From the NCBI GenBank assembly GCA_027484835.1, contig JAIXSF010000175.1, forward strand, positions 1 to 42,185: a stretch of 42,185 bases of DNA, written 5' to 3'. The stretch comes from Rhizobiaceae bacterium. GTDB lineage: Bacteria > Pseudomonadota > Alphaproteobacteria > Rhizobiales > Rhizobiaceae. The position numbers and the translations under genes are program-made. Positions 17,538 to 24,646 of this stretch are shown here, piece after piece (within the stretch, counting starts at the first letter, position 1; the number at the start of each line of letters is the position of its first letter). The notes below the pieces were generated by a model. That model was not told where the DNA came from, did not search any database, and worked only from the letters and a program-made list of their open reading frames with translations.

Positions 17538-18389
17538 TCAGGCTTGCTTCGCTGCGGCAGGAGCGAGGACAAAATCGAAATGCGCCCGCCAGCGCTCGCT
17601 GGGGCTCTCGACGGGTTGGAAATCGACGATCAGCGTCTCCTTCACACCAAAGACCGCGTCAGAGGTCAGATAGGCGTCGCCGGCAACGAAGATGTGGGTA
17701 ATGAGGCGCTTGCAACCGGGCGCGGTGACCAGGAAATGCATGTGCGCAGGACGCCAGGGATGACGGCCGAGCGCGGCCAGCATCTTGCCCACCGGCCCGT
17801 CATCGGGGATCGGATAGGCGACCGGCTTGATGCCACGAAACGCATAGCGGCCTTCCTTGTCGGTCCGGAAGATGCCGCGATTGTTGTAGGGCGGCTGTAC
17901 GTCCGGCTGCTGCACGTCGTAGAAGCCGTCCTCATTGTCCGACCAGACATCAATGAGTGCGTTCTCGATCGGCCGCCCGTCGACGTCGAGCACCCGGCCT
18001 TCGAAGAGACAGGTCTCGCCCTTGCCATCCAGGCTGATATTGGCGCCCATCTCGCGCTCCGGCGCTCCATCGACGTGGAAGGGGCCGAAAACCGTGGTCT
18101 CCGTGACCTGGCCTGGAGCGCGGTGATTGATGGCATCGACCAGCATGGATACGCCGAGCACATCCGACAGCAAGATGAATTCCTGACGCGCTTCCGAGCA
18201 GGTCTGCCCGGTTCGGGTGAGAAAATCGATCGCCGCCCCCCATTCCGCCTCGGTGAGTTCGACGTCCTTCACGAAGGCATGCAGGTGGGTGACGAGCGAA
18301 GACATGATGCGCGAAAGCCGCGGTGAGACCGACGGCCCCATGCGTTCGTTGACGACCTCTGCGGATGCCTCTTCAGTGAAATAGCGCAT
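17538..18389 (-). CDS. Intradiol dioxygenase, hydroxyquinol 1,2-dioxygenase type
   Basis: 283 residues, complete. Iron ligands are Y157 (GFYDVQ), Y192 (YPIPDDGP), H216 and H218 (RPAHMH). The N-terminal helical dimerisation domain (about 1-100) is that of catechol/hydroxyquinol dioxygenases. The partner gene 12 bp upstream is a maleylacetate reductase, the enzyme for the product of hydroxyquinol cleavage; this context favours hydroxyquinol (1,2,4-trihydroxybenzene) over catechol. Hydroxyquinol cleavage gives maleylacetate. GGAGGAGGA precedes ATG 18389. Activity on catechol cannot be excluded from sequence. Confidence 0.85.
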   Translation of the reverse strand: MRYFTEEASAEVVNERMGPSVSPRLSRIMSSLVTHLHAFVKDVELTEAEWGAAIDFLTRTGQTCSEARQEFILLSDVLGVSMLVDAINHRAPGQVTETTVFGPFHVDGAPEREMGANISLDGKGETCLFEGRVLDVDGRPIENALIDVWSDNEDGFYDVQQPDVQPPYNNRGIFRTDKEGRYAFRGIKPVAYPIPDDGPVGKMLAALGRHPWRPAHMHFLVTAPGCKRLITHIFVAGDAYLTSDAVFGVKETLIVDFQPVESPSERWRAHFDFVLAPAAAKQA

Positions 18390-18401
18390 TTGTCCTCCTC
18401 C

Positions 18402-19472
18402 TCAGTCGATGACGGGCCGCTCACCGGAATGGGCACGGGTGATCAGCGTGGTGATCGCCTCCTTTTCCAGCGGCCGCGGATTCCAGTAGGGATTGGCAAA
18501 GGCACTCTCCACGGCTTTGCCGATGCCGTCCTCGGGCATGCCGATCTGGGAAAGCGCAGCAGGCGCCCGGATGGCTCGAGCGAGATCGAAGAGCGCGCCG
18601 CTCGGATCGGTACCCAGAACGTCGGTGAGCTTCTTCATGACGTCGGGGATCGCCGGCGCATTGTAGGCAAGCGCATGCGGCAGCATGATCGTATGGGTTT
18701 CGGCATGCGGCAGGTCGAAGCTGCCGCCGAGCGTGTGGCAGAGCTTGTGGTGCAGCGCCATGCCGACCGACCCCAGGCAGATGCCACAGAGCCACGCACC
18801 GTAGAGCGCATCGGCACGCGCATCACGATCGCCGGGTACCTTGGCAATGATCGGAAGCGCGCGTGCCAGCGACCGGATCGCCTCGATGGCGAGCGCCGAA
18901 ATGATCGGGTTTGTCTCGCGGGCGTAGAGTGCTTCGATGGCATGCGCCATGGCGTTCATGCCGCTCGTCCCGGACATGCCGACCGGTAGTCCGAGCGTCT
19001 GCTCGACATCATAGATGACGACTTCCGGAAGCACCTTGAGCGTGGTTCGCGTCCGCTTCACACCATTCTCGGTCTGGCCGATGATCGGCGTCATTTCGGA
19101 ACCGGCATAGGTGGTCGGTAAAACCAACTGCGGCAGATCGGTGCGCAGAGCGATTGCCTTGGAGAGCCCGATGGTCGAACCGCCGCCGACGGCAACGAGG
19201 ACGTCCGCCGAAAGCGCGTCTGCCTGTTTCGTGGCAAGCTCGCTGACATCGACGGGCGTGTGCATGGCGGCACCGGCGAAGATCCCGGCCCCCGCCGGTC
19301 CGAGCAGCGCCAGCAGGCTTTCGGCTTCCGCCTTCTGGGCGGGGGTCGCGAGGACCAGTGCCCGCTGTTTGCCGAGACGTGCAAGCTCCTCCGGCAGGCG
19401 CGCTGTCGTGCCGAAACCGAAGATGACGCGGGCGGGGTGGCCGGTGTAGATGAACTCTCGCTCGCCCATCAT
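18402..19472 (-). CDS. Maleylacetate reductase (iron-ADH fold)
   Basis: 356 residues, close to the usual length of maleylacetate reductases. The nucleotide-binding stretch VAVGGGSTIGLSKAIAL, PTTYAGSEMTPI, and the His-rich metal-site region HAIEALYA / MALHHKLCHTLGGSFDLPHAETH are characteristic. It reduces maleylacetate to 3-oxoadipate with NAD(P)H. Its ATG (19472) overlaps the stop of the Dabb gene (ATGA), so the two are translationally coupled. In this operon it takes the product of the 1,2-dioxygenase downstream. Confidence 0.88.
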   Translation of the reverse strand: MMGEREFIYTGHPARVIFGFGTTARLPEELARLGKQRALVLATPAQKAEAESLLALLGPAGAGIFAGAAMHTPVDVSELATKQADALSADVLVAVGGGSTIGLSKAIALRTDLPQLVLPTTYAGSEMTPIIGQTENGVKRTRTTLKVLPEVVIYDVEQTLGLPVGMSGTSGMNAMAHAIEALYARETNPIISALAIEAIRSLARALPIIAKVPGDRDARADALYGAWLCGICLGSVGMALHHKLCHTLGGSFDLPHAETHTIMLPHALAYNAPAIPDVMKKLTDVLGTDPSGALFDLARAIRAPAALSQIGMPEDGIGKAVESAFANPYWNPRPLEKEAITTLITRAHSGERPVID

Positions 19473-19813
19473 GCCGCATCCATTGCGCGGAGGCGGTAAT
19501 CCACCTGATAGCGGGCGACCCTCACCCCTTGCAGTTGGTCTCGAACGGCAAGGTGCAAAGGATGCGTCGCGTAGGCCTGAAGGCTGGCCTCACTGTCGAA
19601 ATCGGTCACGAGAACCATGTCACACGCATAATCGATGCGGCTGTGGTCGATCCCGATCTCGAGGCTTATCAGACCGGGGATCCGGCCCCGCAGAGCCTCG
19701 AAGGCATTGCGGACGATCTCGATCGCCGTGGCGCGCTCTTCTGCTGTATCACCGGCCACATTCCACATGACGATATGGCGAACAGGGCTGGACTTGTGAC
19801 CGGCATCGGACAT
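19469..19813 (-). CDS. Dabb-domain (stress-responsive A/B barrel) protein
   Basis: 114 residues with a dimeric alpha/beta-barrel (Dabb) pattern: VRHIVMWNVAGD first strand with the common VxHIVMxxx start, IEIVRNAFEALRGRIPGLISLEIG and MVLVTDFDSEASLQAYATHPLHLAVRDQL. Such proteins often occur in aromatic-degradation operons; function usually unknown. CGGAG precedes ATG 19813 by 7 nt. It is the first gene of the lower-pathway operon. The same frame is open upstream to 21337 but that is antisense to the LysR and VOC genes. Confidence 0.82.
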   Translation of the reverse strand: MSDAGHKSSPVRHIVMWNVAGDTAEERATAIEIVRNAFEALRGRIPGLISLEIGIDHSRIDYACDMVLVTDFDSEASLQAYATHPLHLAVRDQLQGVRVARYQVDYRLRAMDAA

Positions 19814-19892
19814 CAGGAAACTCCGGAGATTGGTGGCGCGAAAATGTTCGGACCACGCATGCGAGACCGGAGCATCCTGCACGCCAATTGAA

Positions 19893-19910
19893 ACGTGATA
19901 AATCACGTAA
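19893..19910 (-). promoter_or_regulatory. Palindromic operator upstream of the lower-pathway operon
   Basis: ACGTGAT-AA-ATCACGT (19893-19908) is a perfect 7-bp-arm palindrome. Read on the minus strand from 19910 it begins TTACGTGA, the same 8-mer as in both iac promoters. It lies 80 nt upstream of the Dabb start in the divergent region with the LysR gene, so either the LysR or MarR protein could bind. Confidence 0.5.
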
Positions 19911-19980
19911 ATCGGAAAACATTCTTGCAGATCACGCAACACCGAGAAGTCGCGTTCGCCCCACTTGATAAAATGCATAT

Positions 19981-19995
19981 TTGAGTGAATATTAC
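19981..19995 (+). promoter_or_regulatory. iac-like operator near the LysR gene
   Basis: TTGAGTGAATATTAC matches 13 of 15 positions of the iacI element TTACGTGAATATTAC. TATAAA (19999-20004) follows and may be a -10 box for the LysR gene. Placed 41 nt before the LysR start codon. Confidence 0.45.
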
Positions 19996-20035
19996 CGTTA
20001 TAAAAAACGGGAACTTCAAAAATTGGGTAGACAGG

Positions 20036-20971
20036 ATGGATCGCTTCGTCGAACTGGAAGTCTTCACGCGCATCGCCGATGAGGCAAACCTCACGCGCGC
20101 CGCGCAAGAAATGGGTCTGTCGGTCTCCGGCGTCAGCCGTCATCTGACGAACCTGGAAAACCGCCTCGGCGTGCGGCTCGTCCAGCGGACAACGCGGGCT
20201 CTGTCGCTGACCTCTGAAGGACAGCGTTTCGCCCGCAGCGCGCGCGATATTCTCTCCACCCTGCAGGAAGCCGAAGAAAGTGTCAGTCACGTTTCGGCAG
20301 AGCCGACCGGCGTGCTGCGTCTTGGCGCGTCGCTGTCCTTTGCGATGCTGCACCTGATCCCGGTGATCAGCGCCTTCAAGGCACGCTACCCGCAAGTGCG
20401 CATCGACCTCCAGGCCTCCAACCGCTACTGCGACATCATCGAAAACGGGCTTGATCTCGCAATCCGCACGCGACGAGCCGAGGTGGACAGCAGCGTCACG
20501 ATCCGCAAACTGGCCGAAATGCCACGCATGATCGTTGCCGCCCCCGATTATCTTGCGCGACAGGGGGTGCCGCAGGCGCCCGAAGACCTGGAACGCCACG
20601 ATCTGCTTCTCTACACCCTGTCGGAAAACTGGGACCAGTTGAGCTTCACCCGCGGCAATGAAGAGCGCCGCTTCTCGGCCTTGGCCGACATGGCAAGCAA
20701 TGATGGCCAACTGCTGCGCCAGGCAGCACTGTCCGGCATGGGCCTGCTGGTGCAACCGGCCTATGTGCTCCATGAGGATATCGAGGCCGGACGCCTGATA
20801 CCGGTCCTGACCGACTGGACCCTGCCAAGCCTGACAATGAACATCGTCTTTCCGTCGCGAACCCATCTCCCGGCTCGCACGCGGCTTTTCATCGACGCCC
20901 TGGTCCGACATTTTCGCGAACACGATCTCGAACGGACCTGGCAGCAGGTGGCATCCCGCCCCCTGCAGTAA
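20036..20971 (+). CDS. LysR-family transcriptional regulator
   Basis: 311 residues. The N-terminal winged HTH (about 1-60; FVELEVFTRIADEANLTRAAQEMGLS, then SRHLTNLENRLGVRL) and the substrate-binding domain (about 90-295) are of the large LysR subgroup with CrgA-like features (ENGLDLAIRTR, GMGLLVQPAYV). ATG 20036 follows GGGTAGACAGG; a frame open to GTG 19985 would run through the operator-like element. It diverges from the Dabb-maleylacetate reductase operon, the usual position of a LysR activator responding to a pathway intermediate. Effector unknown. Confidence 0.87.
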   Translation: MDRFVELEVFTRIADEANLTRAAQEMGLSVSGVSRHLTNLENRLGVRLVQRTTRALSLTSEGQRFARSARDILSTLQEAEESVSHVSAEPTGVLRLGASLSFAMLHLIPVISAFKARYPQVRIDLQASNRYCDIIENGLDLAIRTRRAEVDSSVTIRKLAEMPRMIVAAPDYLARQGVPQAPEDLERHDLLLYTLSENWDQLSFTRGNEERRFSALADMASNDGQLLRQAALSGMGLLVQPAYVLHEDIEAGRLIPVLTDWTLPSLTMNIVFPSRTHLPARTRLFIDALVRHFREHDLERTWQQVASRPLQ

Positions 20972-21034
20972 AAGAAAGCCTATACGCCGATTGAACGGCA
21001 AGAACGGCTTGCAGCATAAAGAGAAGGATTTCCC

Positions 21035-21436
21035 ATGCCTGAAATGAAGACTGCGACGGCGGCCTATCTCGACCACGTCGCCTTCACCGTCCGCGACATC
21101 ACTCCGCATCTGACCTTCTTTCGCGACGTGCTCGGGATGACCGTGACCAAACGGGACGGGACGGACGAAAAGCCAAGTCAGGTCTGGCTGCTCGGCGGTC
21201 TTCAAATTGTCGAGGATGCTGGGTTCACCGGCCCGGAAGGTCGTTTCGCGCATCTGGGCCTCATCTGTGCCGACGTTCCGGCAGCCATCAAGGGCGCTCT
21301 GGCTCATGGCGGCAAGTCGTTGGACAAGGGCGCCCATTGGGTCGAAATGCCCGACGGCTTGCTGCTCGAATTCCTGCCCGACACGCGCAACGCGGTCGAG
21401 ACCGTCCGCAGCCTGGATCCCCGCCGGGCGAGATAA
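21035..21436 (+). CDS. VOC-family (glyoxalase-like) protein
   Basis: 133 residues with a single vicinal-oxygen-chelate module: YLDHVAFTVRDITPHLTFFRDVLGM (beta-alpha start with a possible metal His), FAHLGLICADV, and the C-terminal GLLLEFLP with a possible Glu ligand. Such half-modules dimerise to build a metal site. GAAGGA precedes ATG 21035 at 7 nt. It follows the LysR gene by 63 bp on the same strand and could be an isomerase or lyase for a pathway side product; no substrate can be read from sequence. Confidence 0.8.
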   Translation: MPEMKTATAAYLDHVAFTVRDITPHLTFFRDVLGMTVTKRDGTDEKPSQVWLLGGLQIVEDAGFTGPEGRFAHLGLICADVPAAIKGALAHGGKSLDKGAHWVEMPDGLLLEFLPDTRNAVETVRSLDPRRAR

Positions 21437-21442
21437 ACGGAG

Positions 21443-21467
21443 ATGGCGGGCACGAGAGGCCCGCCAT
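21443..21467. terminator. Hairpin between convergent VOC and FAD oxidoreductase genes
   Basis: ATGGCGGGC (21443-21451) and GCCCGCCAT (21459-21467) form a 9-bp GC-rich stem with a 7-nt loop. There is no long T run, but position between two convergent stops supports a terminator. Confidence 0.55.
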
Positions 21468-21508
21468 TCTGCCTGCTGCTGACAATCGATCGGCAGCCTC
21501 GATAGAAC

Positions 21509-22807
21509 TCAGGAAAATCGTTCAAGACGATAGGGTGTCGGATCGAGCAGCGGCGTAGAGGACGCCGTGACCAGGTCTGCGGCAAGCTGGCCGGCAGCAG
21601 GTCCCGTTCCGAAGCCGTGGCCCGAAAAACCGGTCGCAAGCGTAAGTCCCGGAATACCGGCAACCGGACCGATCACCGGCAGGGAATCCGGCGTGATATC
21701 CATCATGCCCGCCCAGACCTCCTCAATCACCGCATCGGCAAAGAGCGGCCAGGCGGCGGTCAGGTTGCGCATGGCCTCAGCATTGATGTCGGGATTTGCC
21801 GGCGGATCCATCACGCGCACGCGCTCGAACGGGGACCGGGATTTCGCACCCCAGCGACGCGGCAGGGAGATGTCTTTCATGAAATCGGACCCGAGGCTGA
21901 TGCGCAGCAACTGCCGCTGGCCGCGCAACATGTGCAGGTAACGCAAGCCGATCAGCAGGTGGTCGAGCATCAGCGGTGCGCCAAGCGCGCCGCGCTGGGT
22001 GATGGTGTAGCCACCGTCCAGGCGTTTGCGGAACGAGAAGTCCGGGCCGCCCACGGCGATCTCCGTCGGCCCCTCCATGGGGGCGGTGCGGATGACCGAG
22101 CAGACCAGTGGCAAAGTCGGCAGGGAAACACCGAGATTGGCCAGGAACTTGCGCGACCAGAGCGCGCCGGCGAGCACGACCTGATCACAACGGATTTCGC
22201 CCCGTTCTGTGACAACACCCGTGACGCGGCCTGCAGAACGGACAAGCGTGCGCACGGCGCAGTTCTCGACGATCACGGCCCCTTTCGCGATCGCGGCCCG
22301 GGCAATCGCACTTGGGGCAAGCGTCGGCTCGGCACGGCCATCGGACGCGGTGTAGATGCCACCGGCCCAGGTCCCCTTCCCACCAGGAACCCGGTCATCG
22401 ATCTCCCGGGCGCTCAGCATCTGGGAATCGAGCTGGAGCCCTTCGACCGTCTTCATCCATTGGCGGTGCATCTCCATCTCGGCCTCGGAGCGGGCGAGAT
22501 ACATGATGCCCGCCTGGCGATATCCGACATCCATTCCGACCCGTTCGGGCATCTGAGCCCAGAGACGGTCTGCTGCCTGTGCCATCGGCACGTCCGGCGC
22601 TGAGCGGCCCATCTTGCGGATCCAGCCGAGATTGCGCGAGGACTGCTCCCCCGCTACCCGCCCTTTTTCCAAGAGCACAACGGGCACGCCACGCTCGGCA
22701 AGAACGAGGGCGGTCGTCAGCCCGACGATCCCGCCGCCGATGACGACAACGGTCGTTTGCGCCGGAAAGTCGGAAGCTGTCTGAACGGGGAGGATGGTGG
22801 GTGCCAT
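21509..22807 (-). CDS. FAD-dependent oxidoreductase, D-amino-acid-oxidase (DAO) family
   Basis: 432 residues. The Rossmann FAD motif VVVIGGGIVGLTTALVLAERGVPV is near the N-terminus (about 20-43), with LLEKGRVAGEQSSRNLGWIRK next. PVIGPVAGIPGLTLATGFSGHGFGTGPAAG near the C-terminus is the second FAD contact typical of DAO-type amine and amino-acid oxidases. Partner genes upstream (RidA, OCD-like protein, APC permease) point to oxidation of an amine to an imine/aldehyde. The start at 22807 (MAPTILP) gives the usual short leader; longer frames run into poor sequence. The substrate is unknown; tyramine- or tryptamine-like amines are possible. Confidence 0.82.
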   Translation of the reverse strand: MAPTILPVQTASDFPAQTTVVVIGGGIVGLTTALVLAERGVPVVLLEKGRVAGEQSSRNLGWIRKMGRSAPDVPMAQAADRLWAQMPERVGMDVGYRQAGIMYLARSEAEMEMHRQWMKTVEGLQLDSQMLSAREIDDRVPGGKGTWAGGIYTASDGRAEPTLAPSAIARAAIAKGAVIVENCAVRTLVRSAGRVTGVVTERGEIRCDQVVLAGALWSRKFLANLGVSLPTLPLVCSVIRTAPMEGPTEIAVGGPDFSFRKRLDGGYTITQRGALGAPLMLDHLLIGLRYLHMLRGQRQLLRISLGSDFMKDISLPRRWGAKSRSPFERVRVMDPPANPDINAEAMRNLTAAWPLFADAVIEEVWAGMMDITPDSLPVIGPVAGIPGLTLATGFSGHGFGTGPAAGQLAADLVTASSTPLLDPTPYRLERFS

Positions 22808-22871
22808 GGCTGCAAACCTGAAGTTTCTGGAAAGGGCGGAGGGATGGAACACAACCCTCCCGGACGCTGGA

Positions 22872-23294
22872 TTAGAGCGAGATGACGCGTTCTTCGGTCT
22901 CGGCTTTTCCGGCACCACGATAGGCCGTCACCTCGATCTCGACCTTGTAGACCGTCGAGCCGAGCGGCGGGCAGGTGACGGTGCTGGCGGGATTGATGCC
23001 GCGGAACTTCTCCCCTACCACCGTCATCACGGCCATGGTGTCCGTCGGATCCTGGATGAACACCCGCGAAGCCACGACATCGGCCAGGCCGGAATCGACG
23101 GCTGCCAGCGCAGCTTCGATGTTGGAAAAGACCTGGAGCGTCTGTTCGGTGATATCCTCCGGAATCTCCTTGCTGACCGGATTGCGGCCGGCCGTGTTGG
23201 AGACAAAAATCCAGTTGTCGACCGCGACGATACGCGAATAGCTGCCGTGATCCTCGAACTTGGATCCGGTCTTGATCTTGACGACCTTGGTCAT
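22872..23294 (-). CDS. RidA-family (YjgF/YER057c) protein
   Basis: 140 residues with the RidA fold: YSRIVAVDNWIFVSNTAGRNP, the helix TEQTLQVFSNIEAALAAVDSGLADVV, and the C-terminal RGINPASTVTCPPLGSTVYKVEIEVTA. The Arg that binds imine carboxylates in classical RidA is usually in an RxAV/RxCVEV context; here the segment reads STVTCPPL, so it belongs to a divergent subgroup. It likely hydrolyses or channels a reactive imine formed by the neighbouring oxidase. ATG 23294 has a weak ribosome site. Confidence 0.82.
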   Translation of the reverse strand: MTKVVKIKTGSKFEDHGSYSRIVAVDNWIFVSNTAGRNPVSKEIPEDITEQTLQVFSNIEAALAAVDSGLADVVASRVFIQDPTDTMAVMTVVGEKFRGINPASTVTCPPLGSTVYKVEIEVTAYRGAGKAETEERVISL

Positions 23295-23376
23295 GGTGCA
23301 CTCGTTGCTGAATTGAAAAGAAAGGCCGGGCGGGCAAAGCAATCGCTGACCGCCTGGCAAGTTGGCGCCGGGGATA

Positions 23377-24531
23377 TCAGCGCAAGACGGGAACGTCCCA
23401 GAGGTTGAGCTTGACGCCGATGCCGCAGCTGAGGGCGTTTCGGTAGACGATCGTGCCCCAGGCGACATCCTCGACCGGCATGCCGCCGACGGACATGATG
23501 ATGATCTCTTCATCGTTCTGACGACCCGGCGCATCGCCGGCGACGATCTTGCCGATGTCTTCGAGGTCGGCGCGATCCATGCGGCCCTCGGCGATCATGT
23601 CCATGAACTTCACACCGACGATCGGCACATGCACATGGGCCGGCTTCGGCAGTTCATGGAACCAGGCGTCGTAAAGGCCGGTATTGTCGAGCACCTTGCG
23701 AACATCACGGGCCTCCATCGCTTCGTCGATATTGCAGAGAGCCGGCATTGCGAGGAACGCGCCGGGCTTCACCCATTCGCGCTTGACCATCGGATAGGTG
23801 GAGGGATCGCCGACGGCACCCGAATTGCAATAGCTGACGAGATCACTGTCTCGAACCACGGCTTCGATGCTGTCGACCACCGTGACGGATGTGATCTGGG
23901 GATAGGTTTCGGCGACCCAGGAAAGGAAGCTCTTCAGGCTCTTTTCACCGCGACCCTTCACCTTCAGCGTATCGATGTTGGGGCAAGCGGCCATGAAGGC
24001 TGCAAGCGTGGTCTTCGCCATGACACCCGGTCCCAGAATACCGACGACACGGCTGTCCTTGCGGGCCAGATGGCGCGCACCGACGCCCGGAATGGCACCG
24101 GTGCGGTAGGCCGACAGCAGGTTCGCCGACATGAAGGCGAGCGGGGCGCCGGTATCCGCATCATTCAGGCAGAACATCAGGATCGAACGCGGTAGGCCCT
24201 TGTCACGGTTTTCGATGTTGGATCCGTACCACTTCATGCCTGCCGTGCGGAAACGGCCACCGAGATAGGCGGGCATCGCCATGAAACGACGGTCGGCGGT
24301 CGGCTTCGGCATGTCCGGAAACGGAGAGTTTTCCGGGAAGGAAATGGCCGCACCATGGCTGTCGCTGTTCGGACCGGCCATCCGGTAGTCACCGTGGTAG
24401 AGCAGGCCGAACATTTCTTCCATGGCATCGACGCAGGCCGGCATATCGGTCACGCCGGCTTTGATCATGTCTTCTTCCGACAGATAGATGAAATCGATCT
24501 TGGTGCTTTGGATGGCGGTCATGTCGTTCAT
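23377..24531 (-). CDS. Ornithine cyclodeaminase/mu-crystallin family protein ('tyramine oxidase subunit B' type)
   Basis: 384 residues. The NAD-binding motif VVGILGPGVMAKTTLAAFMA lies at about 160-180, preceded by MSANLLSAYRTGAIPGVGARHLA, the family's substrate/cofactor stretch. It is longer than simple ornithine cyclodeaminases and fits the form annotated in rhizobia as tyramine oxidase subunit B. Context (FAD oxidase, RidA, APC permease) supports a role in amine oxidation. The start is uncertain: ATGs at 24546, 24531 and 24522 all lack a clear ribosome site. A terminator lies between the permease and this gene, so its expression may need readthrough or its own promoter. Confidence 0.78.
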   Translation of the reverse strand: MNDMTAIQSTKIDFIYLSEEDMIKAGVTDMPACVDAMEEMFGLLYHGDYRMAGPNSDSHGAAISFPENSPFPDMPKPTADRRFMAMPAYLGGRFRTAGMKWYGSNIENRDKGLPRSILMFCLNDADTGAPLAFMSANLLSAYRTGAIPGVGARHLARKDSRVVGILGPGVMAKTTLAAFMAACPNIDTLKVKGRGEKSLKSFLSWVAETYPQITSVTVVDSIEAVVRDSDLVSYCNSGAVGDPSTYPMVKREWVKPGAFLAMPALCNIDEAMEARDVRKVLDNTGLYDAWFHELPKPAHVHVPIVGVKFMDMIAEGRMDRADLEDIGKIVAGDAPGRQNDEEIIIMSVGGMPVEDVAWGTIVYRNALSCGIGVKLNLWDVPVLR

Positions 24532-24607
24532 GGCTGATGCTTTCATTTGGCCGCAGCACATCGCATCCGGTCTTGAGGACAGGAGGGAGGCCGCTTTGGA
24601 AAAAGAC

Positions 24608-24630
24608 GGGACGGTTGATCGCCGTCCCGC
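24608..24630 (-). terminator. Rho-independent terminator after the APC permease
   Basis: CGGGACGG and CCGTCCCG (24608-24615/24623-24630) form an 8-bp stem with a 7-nt loop. On the minus strand the stem is followed by TCTTTTTCC, a proper U-tract. It sits 17 bp past the permease stop, between the permease and the OCD-like gene of the same apparent operon. Confidence 0.7.
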
Positions 24631-24646
24631 AGTGATGGGAGTGGAA

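Noticed and set aside
19814-21337. Frame continuous with the Dabb gene that would give a 622-residue protein
   Set aside because: The extension is antisense to the LysR and VOC genes and its sequence is not protein-like; the Dabb start at 19813 has a good ribosome site.
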